Shown here piece after piece: positions 15,866-24,516 of a stretch of DNA of 40,439 nt (position 1 is the stretch's first letter; every line of letters begins with the position of its first letter). The stretch is taken from assembly GCA_017427165.1 (NCBI GenBank), contig JAFRTK010000123.1, positions 1 through 40,439 of the forward strand, given 5' to 3'. A model generated the notes under the pieces. It worked only from the letters and a program-made list of their open reading frames with translations, made no database searches and had not been told where the DNA came from. The DNA is from Clostridia bacterium (GTDB lineage Bacteria; Bacillota; Clostridia; Christensenellales; Aristaeellaceae). The position numbers and the translations under genes were made by a program.

Positions 15866-15894
15866 AGTATATCATATCTTGCCGGTTGTGGAAA
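15866..15894 (-). promoter_or_regulatory. Promoter of pfkA
   Basis: Minus strand TTTCCA (15889-15894), 17-base spacer, TATACT (15866-15871) with a TGA extension. It is divergent from the promoter of the WG-repeat gene. Confidence 0.55.
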
Positions 15895-15950
15895 GATTTT
15901 TTTGACTTACAAACCGCCATATCTGCTTGCTCAGTTGTCTGTACATGTAC

Positions 15951-15978
15951 TTGCAGAATTCGGTATCAGTGATATAAT
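15951..15978 (+). promoter_or_regulatory. Promoter of the WG-repeat gene
   Basis: A consensus TATAAT (15973-15978) preceded by TGA, with a weak TTGCAG (15951-15956) 16 bases upstream. Confidence 0.55.
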
Positions 15979-16009
15979 AGTATAAGTTTTGATAAGGAGG
16001 GCCTTTTTT

Positions 16010-17425
16010 ATGAAGAGATTCCTGTTGCTGCTCGCGGTTTTCTGCCTGTGCTGCACCGCGGCAATGGCCGAAACAACGGTCAGCGAGCGTATTGCGGAAG
16101 TCAAGAGCCTGGAGCTGAATGAAAAAACAAACACGCTGATTCTGCGTACGGATGACGGATATGTCATCACCGATGCTGAAGGCAATATCCTCAGCGATGC
16201 CTACGGCTATCTCCGCAGCCGCGGTACATATTTTGAAGTGGCAAAAGAGGAAGGTCTCAATACCACTGGCCTGCTGGACGGTCATGCAAATCAGGTCGCT
16301 CCCTTTGCCTACGGCACCTTTGAGTCAATTGACAGCAGCTGGGTGGCGGGGATTAAGCTGGTGGAAGCAACAGCTGAAAACTATGACTATAAACTCTGGC
16401 TCGGCGATGGGTATTATCTCGTGGACAGCGTGGATATCTTTTACAAGGGGCAGCTGAAGGGCACCCTCAGCCGGATGGAGTATTCCAGTGCCGAAGCGTA
16501 CGGTGATTATCTGCGCATCCGCGACCGGGAGAGCAATATTTCGTTCTATAATTCCGACATGGTGAAGTCCCCTGTGGTTAATTCCTCTTCCAGTGAATAT
16601 TATGAAGACTATTCTTCCGGAACCATTACCCACCAGGGCAGCGGTCAGGCCGCTTTCACGGAGGGATGCACCCTCTCTCCGGAGAATGTCAGCAAGTTCC
16701 TGTATGAAAGGAAAAAGACCATTCTGGACCTGCAGGGCAATGTTCTCATGGATCTTTCCGCGTATGACAGTGTCTATGTACAGGCAGGCAGCCTGATCAA
16801 GGTAAAGAATGCGGACCGGCTTTCCGGTCTGGTGGATATCACCGGGAAGGAAATCATTCCGTGCGTGTACGATGACCTCGATTACGACCTCACATCCGCT
16901 GAAGCAGTCGGATACCTGCGTGTGGTGAAAAACGGCAATGATGGTTTTGTCACCCTTGCCACCGGAGAGGAAAAGGGTTTTGATTTTGCGGATAACGCTA
17001 CCCGCAACTATACCTGTTACCTCACTGCGGATGATCTTGACGGTTCCAAAATCGTAATCTCCGCTGCTGCCGGCAGACTGCCCGTGAAGTATAAGGATTT
17101 CAACGCCGCCATGTCCGGCAAAACCAGCCGCCTTGCGGTTGTACAGGACGCGGAAGGCAAAGTCGGTGTGATCGGTCTTATGGGTGAGGAAGTCATTCCC
17201 CTGTCCGATACCTGGAAGAGCGTATACGACCTGAACGTGTCCGATGACGGTTCTGTTATTCTGGCCCGGCTGGAGTATGGCAAATACGCGGTGTACACCG
17301 TAAATTACGATCCAGACCTGAGCGCAGTTCCGGTCATTGATGACGGCACCTGGACCTGTGAAAATGGTCATGCCGGCAACACGGGAAAATTCTGCTCCGA
17401 ATGCGGCGCGAAAAAGCCGGAATAA
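16010..17425 (+). CDS. Secreted WG-repeat-like protein with C-terminal zinc ribbon
   Basis: A 471-residue protein with a signal peptide (MKRFLLLLAVFCLCC..., cleavage near AMA-E). The body has repeated beta-rich units in which an instruction-like strand is followed by KEIIPCVYDDLDYD or GEEVIPLSDTWKSVYD. These resemble WG (KWG) repeats, which form a beta-propeller-like or solenoid surface. The last 25 residues hold four metal-ligand positions (C-x3-H ... C-x2-C: TCENGHAGNTG, then FCSECGAKKPE), a zinc-ribbon pattern normally seen inside cells. The start follows AAGGAGG. A strong terminator follows. Confidence 0.8.
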   Translation: MKRFLLLLAVFCLCCTAAMAETTVSERIAEVKSLELNEKTNTLILRTDDGYVITDAEGNILSDAYGYLRSRGTYFEVAKEEGLNTTGLLDGHANQVAPFAYGTFESIDSSWVAGIKLVEATAENYDYKLWLGDGYYLVDSVDIFYKGQLKGTLSRMEYSSAEAYGDYLRIRDRESNISFYNSDMVKSPVVNSSSSEYYEDYSSGTITHQGSGQAAFTEGCTLSPENVSKFLYERKKTILDLQGNVLMDLSAYDSVYVQAGSLIKVKNADRLSGLVDITGKEIIPCVYDDLDYDLTSAEAVGYLRVVKNGNDGFVTLATGEEKGFDFADNATRNYTCYLTADDLDGSKIVISAAAGRLPVKYKDFNAAMSGKTSRLAVVQDAEGKVGVIGLMGEEVIPLSDTWKSVYDLNVSDDGSVILARLEYGKYAVYTVNYDPDLSAVPVIDDGTWTCENGHAGNTGKFCSECGAKKPE

Positions 17426-17444
17426 TGCAGGAATGAATAAACAG

Positions 17445-17478
17445 GCTCCCCGGAATTGCGGTTCCGGGGAGCTTTTTT
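17445..17478 (+). terminator. Intrinsic terminator after the WG-repeat gene
   Basis: An 11-bp stem (GCTCCCCGGAA with TTCCGGGGAGC), six-base loop and six T. It lies just before the convergent nuclease-like gene. Confidence 0.9.
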
Positions 17479-17487
17479 CGTTCCTTC

Positions 17488-18258
17488 CTATGCCAGGAAG
17501 CCGATATATTCATTCAGCACATTGAACAGCATATCCCCGGAGCATACCGGAATCTCCGCGTCGGTTCCGCCCACCGGGGTAAACGTAAAAAGGTCGGCCG
17601 CGCCGGTCAGCACCAGCGCCGGAATAATATCGTACCCGTCGCCGAACACGACCTCCAGGTATGGGCTGTATTTGGCTGCCTGGGCAACCTCCTCCGGGTC
17701 GATGCTGTTCTTCATTTTGAATTCCAGGGAGAAAACCCGTTCCCGCGTGATCACCAGTACGTCAGCATAGATCCGGATCATCCTTGCCCGGTTCAGCCGG
17801 AACTCAAACACCAGCTCCCAGTCTTCAAACCCGCCGCCTGTCATTTCCCGCAGGTCCCGGAACAGGTTCCGCATCGTTTCCCCGCAGTCCCGGAAGGAAT
17901 GGATCAGCCCGCGGGCATCGTTCAGGTTGCGGCCGATCCGCCGGCAGCCTTCCTCCAGCCGGGCCAGCCAATCCTCCTCCGGGGCTTCCATGAACTCCCT
18001 GACCGTTCCGTACCAGCCGGAGAATTCATAAAGTCCCTCATGTACCGGTGCCTGGCGGATCAGCGCGTGCCACCGGTATTCCCGGTCCTGGTAGCACATT
18101 TCCCGCATCAGGGCGGAGGAGAACAGCAGGCGGCTGATATCCGTCTTTTCCATTCCGGTTTCCCGGGCAATCTCCCTGGCTTTCAGTCCGTCGTTCCGGG
18201 AAATCAGGGCATATACCTCCCTCTCCTCCCGGGTAAACAGGGAACTTCCCCGCCGCAT
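17488..18258 (-). CDS. Winged-helix protein with PD-(D/E)XK nuclease-like domain
   Basis: A 256-residue protein. The N-terminus is a winged helix (LKAREIARETGMEKTDISRLL, about residues 25-45). The C-terminal half shows a PD-(D/E)XK pattern: E152, D166 in IYADVLVI, E179-F-K181, then Q193-x3-Y197 in VAQAAKYSPYLEV. This Q-x3-Y spacing and the order of strands recall the nuclease-like N-terminal domain of DUF2075 ATPases and RecB-type nucleases. No helicase or ATPase partner is adjacent. ATG 18258 follows AAAGGAGG; an in-frame ATG at 18318 lacks a good site. It could be a restriction/repair nuclease or a DNA-binding protein that has kept the fold. Assignment rests on motif reading only. Confidence 0.6.
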   Translation of the reverse strand: MRRGSSLFTREEREVYALISRNDGLKAREIARETGMEKTDISRLLFSSALMREMCYQDREYRWHALIRQAPVHEGLYEFSGWYGTVREFMEAPEEDWLARLEEGCRRIGRNLNDARGLIHSFRDCGETMRNLFRDLREMTGGGFEDWELVFEFRLNRARMIRIYADVLVITRERVFSLEFKMKNSIDPEEVAQAAKYSPYLEVVFGDGYDIIPALVLTGAADLFTFTPVGGTDAEIPVCSGDMLFNVLNEYIGFLA

Positions 18259-18347
18259 GCTTCTCCTCCTTTCCCGCCATGGTTTCCGTTCATTGTTTGA
18301 TCTGGCTATATTACTCACAGTGTATCATTTTTTAATGTTTTTTTCCA

Positions 18348-18375
18348 TTGCATCCAGACAGGTTTGTGGTATCAT
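18348..18375 (+). promoter_or_regulatory. Candidate promoter of the feoAB gene
   Basis: TTGCAT (18348-18353), 16-base spacer, TATCAT (18370-18375) with TGG just upstream. Iron control by Fur would be expected, but no clear Fur box was recognised here. Confidence 0.4.
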
Positions 18376-18421
18376 ACTTGTCGGATATTGACATTGCGCG
18401 GAGTAAGGAGCTGGCATACTG

Positions 18422-20773
18422 ATGAACCTGAATGAACTGAAACCCGGCCAGTCCGCCCGGATTGATACCGTCGGCGGAGAGGGCGCCCTGCGCCAGCATT
18501 TCCTCGATATGGGCGTCATTCCCGGCACCGAGGTCACCCTCGTGCAGTTTGCCCCCATGGGGGATCCGCTGGAACTGCGGATTCATGAATATGAACTGAC
18601 CCTGCGCCTGGCGGATGCGGAGAAGATCGGAGTCACCCTGCTTGATAAAAAGGATGAAACCCCCGCCGCCATCCCGGACCGGAAAAAGACCGAACACCCC
18701 GGCCTGGGTGAGGAAGGCAAGTTCCACCCAAAGGGCAGCGGCGATCCCCTGCCGGACGGTACCCTGCTCACTTTTGCGCTCGTCGGCAACCAGAACAGCG
18801 GCAAAACCACCCTGTTCAACCAGCTCACCGGGGCCAACCAGCACGTGGGCAATTTCCCGGGTGTTACGGTCGACCGGAAGGACGGCGCCATGCGCGGCCA
18901 GGATAATACCCGGATTACCGACCTGCCCGGGATCTACTCCATGTCCCCGTATTCTGCTGAGGAACTGGTTTCCCGCAATTTTGTCCTGCAGAAAAAGCCG
19001 AAGGCGATTATCAACATCGTGGATGCCACGAACATGGAGCGCAACCTGTACCTCACCATGCAGCTGCTCGAGATGAACGTTCCCATGGTGGTCGCCCTCA
19101 ATATGATGGACGAACTGACCGGCAACGGCGGCACGGTGGATATCAATACCATGGAAGCCATGCTCGGCGTCCCGGTGGTGCCGATTTCCGCCGCGAAAAA
19201 TTCCGGCGTGGATGAGCTGGTCCGCCATGCGGTCCATATCGCAAAATACCAGGAAAAGCCTGTGGAGCAGGATTACTGCTCCGCGGATGATAACGGCGGC
19301 GCCGTTCACCGCGCGCTGCATGCAGTGGAACATCTCATCGAGGACCACGCAAAGCGTGCGGATCTTCCCCTTCGCTTTGCCGCCTCCAAAGTGCTGGAGG
19401 GAGATTCGGCTGTTACTGAAGCGCTGGACCTCGACAGCAACGAGCAGGACATGCTCGAGCATATCATCCTGCAGATGGAATCCGAGCGCGGCCTGGATCA
19501 CAGCGCTGCCATCGCCGATATGCGCTTTGCCTACATCCGGAAAGTCTGTGAAGCCTGCGTCATCAAGCCGAAGGAAAGCCGGGAGCATATCCGCAGCCGG
19601 AAGATCGACAGCTTCCTCACCGGGCGGTTTACCGCAATCCCCGCCTTTGTGGCCATCATGGCGCTGATCTTCTTCCTCACCTTCTTCCTCATCGGCCCCT
19701 TCCTGCAGGATCTCCTGCAGTCCGGGATTGATGCCCTGGCAGGCATCACCGAAACCGCCATGCAGAGTGTCCACGTCAACGACACCATCCAGAACCTAGT
19801 ACTGCATGGGATTTTCGAAGGCGTCGGCACGGTCGTCAGCTTCCTGCCGATTATCGTCACGCTGTTCTTCTTCCTGTCCATTCTGGAGGACAGCGGGTAT
19901 GTCGCCCGGGTCGCCTTCTTTATGGACAAGCTCCTCCGGAAGATCGGCCTCTCCGGCCGCAGCATCGTCCCGATGCTCATCGGCTTTGGCTGTACGGTTC
20001 CCGCCGTCATGTCCACGCGTACCCTGCCCAGCGACAGGGACCGCCGCATGACCATCCTGCTCACGCCGTTCATGTCCTGTACCGCCAAGCTGCCGATTTA
20101 CGGCTTCTTCGTCGCCGCTTTCTTCCCCCGGGCATCCTGGCTCATAATTACCGGACTGTACCTGCTGGGTATCCTGGTCGGTATTCTGGTGGCTTTCCTG
20201 TTCAAGAATACACTGTTTAAGGGAGAAGCGGTCCCCTTTGTCATGGAACTGCCGAATTACCGTTTCCCCAGCCCGCGCAACGTTCTGCAGCTGCTCTGGG
20301 AAAAATCCCGCGATTTCCTGCACCGCGCATTCACCGTGATCCTGGTTGCTACGCTGGTGATCTGGTTCCTGCAGACGTTTGATTTCCGCCTCAACATTGT
20401 GGAAGATTCCCACGACAGTATCCTGGCCGTAATAGCGGGCTTTATTGCCCCGCTGCTGGCGCCTGCCGGCCTGGGTGACTGGCGCATCGTCACGTCGCTC
20501 ATCAGCGGCTTTATGGCCAAGGAAAGCGTTGTATCCGTCATGCAGATGCTGTTCGATTCCCCGGCCGGTATCACCGCGGTTATCAGTACCCTCACCGCAG
20601 TCTCCATGCTGGTGTTCAGCCTGCTCTACACGCCCTGTGTGGCGGCTGTCGCGTCCATCCGCCGGGAAATGGGCCGGAAATGGGCGCTCATTGTGGTGGT
20701 CTGGCAGTGCGGCCTGGCATGGGTCTTTGCCGTGCTGGTCCAGCTCATCGGCCGCCTGTTCGGCCTGGCATAA
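18422..20773 (+). CDS. feoB: FeoA-FeoB fusion, ferrous iron transporter
   Basis: A 783-residue fusion that imports Fe2+. Residues 1-72 are a FeoA (SH3-like) domain (LRQHFLDMGVIPGTEVTL). A charged linker leads to the FeoB G domain with G1 GNQNSGKT at 122-129, switch region GVTVD, G3 DLPG and G4 NMMD. The membrane part has about ten helices and two Gate-type segments, including MLIGFGCTVPAVMSTRTL. The ribosome-binding site (TAAGGAG) is 12 bases from ATG, slightly far. It is followed by the FeoB-associated small protein. FeoA-FeoB fusions are known in Clostridia. Confidence 0.95.
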   Translation: MNLNELKPGQSARIDTVGGEGALRQHFLDMGVIPGTEVTLVQFAPMGDPLELRIHEYELTLRLADAEKIGVTLLDKKDETPAAIPDRKKTEHPGLGEEGKFHPKGSGDPLPDGTLLTFALVGNQNSGKTTLFNQLTGANQHVGNFPGVTVDRKDGAMRGQDNTRITDLPGIYSMSPYSAEELVSRNFVLQKKPKAIINIVDATNMERNLYLTMQLLEMNVPMVVALNMMDELTGNGGTVDINTMEAMLGVPVVPISAAKNSGVDELVRHAVHIAKYQEKPVEQDYCSADDNGGAVHRALHAVEHLIEDHAKRADLPLRFAASKVLEGDSAVTEALDLDSNEQDMLEHIILQMESERGLDHSAAIADMRFAYIRKVCEACVIKPKESREHIRSRKIDSFLTGRFTAIPAFVAIMALIFFLTFFLIGPFLQDLLQSGIDALAGITETAMQSVHVNDTIQNLVLHGIFEGVGTVVSFLPIIVTLFFFLSILEDSGYVARVAFFMDKLLRKIGLSGRSIVPMLIGFGCTVPAVMSTRTLPSDRDRRMTILLTPFMSCTAKLPIYGFFVAAFFPRASWLIITGLYLLGILVGILVAFLFKNTLFKGEAVPFVMELPNYRFPSPRNVLQLLWEKSRDFLHRAFTVILVATLVIWFLQTFDFRLNIVEDSHDSILAVIAGFIAPLLAPAGLGDWRIVTSLISGFMAKESVVSVMQMLFDSPAGITAVISTLTAVSMLVFSLLYTPCVAAVASIRREMGRKWALIVVVWQCGLAWVFAVLVQLIGRLFGLA

Positions 20774-20785
20774 GGAGGTGCTTCC

Positions 20786-20935
20786 GTGGGTTTCTGGGAT
20801 ATCGTGATTCTCCTGGCGGTTGCGGCCGCGGTCCTGCTGGCTGTCCGTTCCGTGCGAAAAAGCCGGAGCAGGGGCTGCTCCTGCGGCTGCGGAAGCTGCC
20901 CTTCCGCCGCCTCCTGTGATAGGAAAAAGAGCTGA
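20786..20935 (+). CDS. FeoB-associated Cys-rich membrane protein, 49 aa, GTG start
   Basis: A 49-residue ORF beginning GTG 20786 after AAGGAGG, 12 bases past the feoB stop. The N-terminal half is one transmembrane helix (GFWDIVILLAVAAAVLLAV), then a basic stretch and a Cys cluster (GCSCGCGSCPSAASC, five cysteines). This helix-plus-Cys layout next to feoB matches the FeoB-associated Cys-rich membrane protein family, thought to assist iron handling. Easily missed because of its size and start codon. Confidence 0.85.
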   Translation: MGFWDIVILLAVAAAVLLAVRSVRKSRSRGCSCGCGSCPSAASCDRKKS

Positions 20936-20942
20936 ATAAAAA

Positions 20943-20968
20943 GAAACCGCTGCTTCCGCAGCGGTTTC
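20943..20968. terminator. Bidirectional terminator between the feo operon and tatD
   Basis: A perfect 11-bp stem (GAAACCGCTGC with GCAGCGGTTTC) and TTCC loop between convergent transcripts. A-rich DNA on the left and TTTCTT on the right let it work both ways. Confidence 0.88.
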
Positions 20969-20972
20969 TTCG

Positions 20973-21746
20973 TTATCGGATTCCGTATACCTTCATGGCG
21001 TTTTCCGTTGTATAGGCGGCGGTTTCCTCGGGATCCTCCCCGCGCAGTTCGGCAAGTTTCATCCCCACAAACCGTACATTGGCCGGTTCGTTCCGGCGGC
21101 CGCGCACAGGTTCCGGCGCCATATACGGGCTGTCCGTTTCAATCAGCAGGCGGTCCTTCGGAATAATCCTGGCGGCTTCCTGCAGCTTCGGTGCCTTTTT
21201 GAAGGTCAGCGGTCCGGCAAAGGAGATGTAGTATCCCAGCCGCAGGTATTCCTTCGCGGTTTCCGCGCTTCCGGAAAAGCAGTGGATGATTCCGCCGGTC
21301 AGGCGGTCCTTCATCCCGCGCATAATCTCGATCATTTCGCCGTGGGCGTCCCGGATATGGTACGCAACCGGCGCGCCGATTTCCCAGGCCAGTTCCATCT
21401 GGCGGATGCAGACCTCGCGCTGCACGTCCCGCGGGCTGTGGTCATAGTAGTAGTCCAGCCCGATCTCGCCGATCGCCCGGATCTTCCCTTCCCGGTACCA
21501 GGTCCGCATCTCGTCCAGGTCTTCCTCCCGGAAGAACTTTGCCTCATGCGGGTGGATACCGCCCACGGCCGCGGCGCCCTCGTGCGTCCGGGCGAATTCA
21601 ATGGCCCGGCGGGAGGTCGCCATGTCGCTGCCGATCACGGCATAACGGGTAATGCCGTGCTCCCGCATACGCGCAAGCACGGCCTCCCGGTCTTCGTCAA
21701 ATTGTTCCTCATCCACATGGCAGTGGCTGTCAAACCATTCCGTCAT
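20973..21746 (-). CDS. tatD: TatD family metal-dependent hydrolase
   Basis: A 257-residue TIM-barrel protein with the TatD ligand set: DSHCHVDE (H8, H10), GEIGLDYYYD, YHIRDA, HCFSG and ETDSPY. TatD-type enzymes are metal-dependent DNases/exonucleases; the exact role is debated. Its ATG overlaps the metG stop as ATGA (21743-21746), so translation is coupled to metG, a common pairing in Firmicutes. Confidence 0.93.
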   Translation of the reverse strand: MTEWFDSHCHVDEEQFDEDREAVLARMREHGITRYAVIGSDMATSRRAIEFARTHEGAAAVGGIHPHEAKFFREEDLDEMRTWYREGKIRAIGEIGLDYYYDHSPRDVQREVCIRQMELAWEIGAPVAYHIRDAHGEMIEIMRGMKDRLTGGIIHCFSGSAETAKEYLRLGYYISFAGPLTFKKAPKLQEAARIIPKDRLLIETDSPYMAPEPVRGRRNEPANVRFVGMKLAELRGEDPEETAAYTTENAMKVYGIR

Positions 21747-23752
21747 CCGATGAGCGCTCCGTCCTCAACGCCTTCGCCCACGCTCATCAGGCGCAGGTTG
21801 CCATTTTCATCCATCGCGCTCAGGATCATGCCCTGGCTTTCGATGCCGGCCAGCTTCGCGGGCTTCAGGTTGGTAATCACCGCCACCTGGGTACCCACCA
21901 GCGTCTCCGGATCATACCACTTCTGGATGCCGCTCACCACGGTGCGTTCCCCGTCCTTGCCCAGGCCCAGACGGAACTTCAGCAGCTTGCTGCTCTTCTC
22001 CACCTTTTCGCAGGCCAGTACGCGCGCCACCTGGATTTTGCACTTGAAGAAGTCGTCGATGGAAATCTCCGCCGGGTATTCCGGCTCGTCATGCTTGGCT
22101 TCCTTCTTTTCCTTCTTCTCCGGCTTTTCGGCGGGTTTTTCTTCCTTCTTTGCTTCCCCGGCCGGTTCCGCCAGCGCTTCCAGTTCCTTGTTCACATCGA
22201 TGCGGGGGAACAGCGCTTCACCCTTATGGACCTTCGTTCCGGCCTTGATACCGCCGAAGGCCTGCAGGGAATCCCACGTCTTCAGTTCCGGTTCTTCCAC
22301 GCCCAGCTGCGCGAAGATGCGTTCCGGTGTGGAGGGCATAAACGGCCCGATCAGCACTGCGGCAAACCGCACGCATTCCGCCAGGTTCCGCATCACATTG
22401 GCCAGGCGGTCCTTCTTTTCCGGATCCTTGCCCAGCACCCAGGGCTGCGTTACGTCAATATACTTGTTGCATTCGCCGATGACCTTCCAGATCTCCGCCA
22501 GCGCCTGGGAGAACTGCAGCTTGTCCATCTGCTCCTCCACCAGGGCGGGCAGTGCGGCGCAGTGCTCCTTCAGCGGCAGGTCAATATCCGGATCCACCGC
22601 GGCCGTCTCGGCGGGCACTTCTCCGCCGAAATACTTCTCGATCATCGCCACGGTCCGGCTCACCAGGTTGCCCAGGTCATTCGCCAGGTCTGCGTTCATG
22701 CGGGTCAGGAAGGATTCATTGGTATAATTGCCGTCCGCGCCGAAGGGCATTTCCCTCATCAGGTAATAGCGCAGGGGATCCACACCGTAGCGCGCCACAA
22801 TCGGTCCGGGATAGACCACATTGCCTTTGGACTTGCTCATCCGGTCGGCGCCGAACAGCAGCCAGCCATGGCCGAACACCTGCTTCGGCAGCGGCAGTCC
22901 CAGCGCGTGCAGCATAATCGGCCAGTAGATCGTATGGAACCGTACGATTTCCTTGCCGACCAGGTGTACATCCGCCGGCCAGTACTTCCGGAACAGCTCA
23001 TCATGCTCCGTGCCGTAGCCCAGCGCGGTGATATAGTTGCTCAGCGCGTCGATCCATACATACACGGTGTGCTTCTCGTCGAAGTCCACCGGCACGCCCC
23101 ACTTCACGCTCGTCCGGCTCACGCACAGGTCCTGCAGGCCCGGCCGCAGGAAGTTGGTCAGCATTTCGTTGGCCCGCTTCGCCGGCTGGATGAAGTCCGG
23201 ATGCGTCTCGATATAGTCGATCAGCCAGTCCTGGTACTTGCTCATCTTGAAGAAATAACTTTCTTCCTGCATCGGCTGGCAGGGACGTCCGCAGTCCGGA
23301 CATACCTTCACGCCGTCCTTTTCCACCAGCTGGGTGGGAGTCCAGAAGCTTTCACAGGGCGTACAGTACATGCCTTCGTACTCCGCCTTGTAGATATCCC
23401 CCTGCTCCCAGAACTTCCGGAAGATCTTCTGCACAACCTTCATGTGGCGTTCTTCCGTGGTACGGATGAAATCGTCATACTGGATGTTCATCAGCTTCCA
23501 CAGGTCCTGGGTTTCAGCCACAATCTTGTCCACGTACTGGATCGGGGTTACGCCGGCTTCAGCCGCTTTCTTTTCGATCTTCTGTCCGTGTTCATCGGTA
23601 CCGGTCAGGAAGTAGGCATCATAGCCCGTCATCTTCTTGAAGCGCGTCATCGTGTCGGCCGCCACTGTCGTATAAGTATGGCCGATGGTCATGTTTCCGG
23701 ATGGATAATAAATCGGTGTGGTAATGTAGAATGTTCCGCGCTTGGATTCCAT
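21743..23752 (-). CDS. metG: Methionyl-tRNA synthetase
   Basis: A 669-residue MetRS that charges tRNA(Met). Class I signatures are PSGNMTIGHTY (HIGH variant) at the N-terminus and DRMSKSKGN (KMSKS). A zinc knuckle is present with CTPCESF and CPDCGRPC (four-Cys type). An anticodon-binding domain follows, then a Lys/Glu-rich linker (about residues 540-560) and a C-terminal EMAP-II/Trbp-like tRNA-binding domain (CKIQVARVLACEKVEKSSKLLKFRL). The start follows CAGGAGGAAGGTACC. It is separated from rpmA by a terminator, but no clear promoter was seen in the 110-base gap. Confidence 0.97.
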   Translation of the reverse strand: MESKRGTFYITTPIYYPSGNMTIGHTYTTVAADTMTRFKKMTGYDAYFLTGTDEHGQKIEKKAAEAGVTPIQYVDKIVAETQDLWKLMNIQYDDFIRTTEERHMKVVQKIFRKFWEQGDIYKAEYEGMYCTPCESFWTPTQLVEKDGVKVCPDCGRPCQPMQEESYFFKMSKYQDWLIDYIETHPDFIQPAKRANEMLTNFLRPGLQDLCVSRTSVKWGVPVDFDEKHTVYVWIDALSNYITALGYGTEHDELFRKYWPADVHLVGKEIVRFHTIYWPIMLHALGLPLPKQVFGHGWLLFGADRMSKSKGNVVYPGPIVARYGVDPLRYYLMREMPFGADGNYTNESFLTRMNADLANDLGNLVSRTVAMIEKYFGGEVPAETAAVDPDIDLPLKEHCAALPALVEEQMDKLQFSQALAEIWKVIGECNKYIDVTQPWVLGKDPEKKDRLANVMRNLAECVRFAAVLIGPFMPSTPERIFAQLGVEEPELKTWDSLQAFGGIKAGTKVHKGEALFPRIDVNKELEALAEPAGEAKKEEKPAEKPEKKEKKEAKHDEPEYPAEISIDDFFKCKIQVARVLACEKVEKSSKLLKFRLGLGKDGERTVVSGIQKWYDPETLVGTQVAVITNLKPAKLAGIESQGMILSAMDENGNLRLMSVGEGVEDGALIG

Positions 23753-23813
23753 GGTACCTTCCTCCTGTTTTCCATATTTTCATCCCCCGCAGGGGCTGAT
23801 TTCACTGGTTAAA

Positions 23814-23846
23814 TCAAAACGGGCTGTTGCGGCGCAACAGCCCGTT
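23814..23846 (-). terminator. Terminator of rplU-prp-rpmA
   Basis: Minus strand AACGGGCTGTTGC pairs with GCAACAGCCCGTT (13 bp) around a GCC loop, followed by TTGATTT. It lies 17 bases beyond rpmA. Confidence 0.85.
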
Positions 23847-23862
23847 GTCAGTCAGTTCTCTG

Positions 23863-24162
23863 TTACTGCGCTTCGGCCGCGGTCTCAACCGGATATACGG
23901 AGACCTGCTTGCGGTCTTTGCCCAGACGCTCGAACCGGACAATCCCGGTGGCCTTGGCGAACAGGGTATCGTCCTTGCCGATGCCGACGTTCAGGCCGGG
24001 ATGGATGTGGGTGCCGCGCTGGCGAACCAGAATGTTGCCCGCCAGGGCCATCTGCCCGTCGGCACGCTTCGGTCCAAGGCGCTTGGACTCGCTGTCGCGG
24101 CCGTTCCGGGTGGAACCCATTCCCTTTTTATGAGCGAACTGCTGCAGATTAAGCTTCATCAT
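23863..24162 (-). CDS. rpmA: 50S ribosomal protein L27 (with Prp-cleavable N-terminus)
   Basis: A 99-residue L27. The N-terminus [18 protein letters not shown] has an extension before the conserved HKKGxGST; in Firmicutes the protease Prp cuts after the F-A of such an extension, exposing the end that reaches the peptidyl-transferase centre. The gene for Prp is directly upstream, as expected. GGAGG eight bases before the first ATG supports this start. The C-terminus has a short Ala/Glu-rich tail. Confidence 0.97.
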   Translation of the reverse strand: MMKLNLQQFAHKKGMGSTRNGRDSESKRLGPKRADGQMALAGNILVRQRGTHIHPGLNVGIGKDDTLFAKATGIVRFERLGKDRKQVSVYPVETAAEAQ

Positions 24163-24177
24163 GGTCGTTTCCTCCGT

Positions 24178-24516
24178 TCAATTCTGGGTCGTGTTTTTCA
24201 CACTGAGCCTTACATACTGCGGATATGCATCCGCCAGGTCGGACAGTCCCTGTTTCAGGGCGCCCATCAGAATCTGCGCTTTCGCGTTGTCTGCCGGGTT
24301 CATCTCCGGCAGCTGGAACGCCAGTACGCCTTCATCGTTTTCCGTAATTTCCGGAATGATGCCGCATACGGTTTCCATCGCGTTCACGCAGGTGCATCCG
24401 AGGATGGATACGGCAGCGCACACAATGTCGCGCCCGCTTTCCGCCTGGCCGCTGTGCCCGGTAATCCGGCACGCGTCAAGCCCGTCTCTCCCCTGATACA
24501 GTACCGCGGAAATCAT
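24178..24516 (-). CDS. prp: Ribosomal-processing cysteine protease Prp
   Basis: A 112-residue protein with the Prp signature: catalytic His in ITGHSGQAESGRDIVCAAVS and the Cys in DIVCAAVS. It cleaves the N-terminal extension of L27. Its ATG shares one base with the rplU stop codon (TAATG), and rpmA follows after 15 bases, so the conserved rplU-prp-rpmA order is kept. Confidence 0.95.
   Translation of the reverse strand: MISAVLYQGRDGLDACRITGHSGQAESGRDIVCAAVSILGCTCVNAMETVCGIIPEITENDEGVLAFQLPEMNPADNAKAQILMGALKQGLSDLADAYPQYVRLSVKNTTQN

Noticed and set aside
22091..23812. Plus-strand ORF of 573 residues
   Set aside because: Antisense of metG. The metG reading has full synthetase motifs; this one has none.
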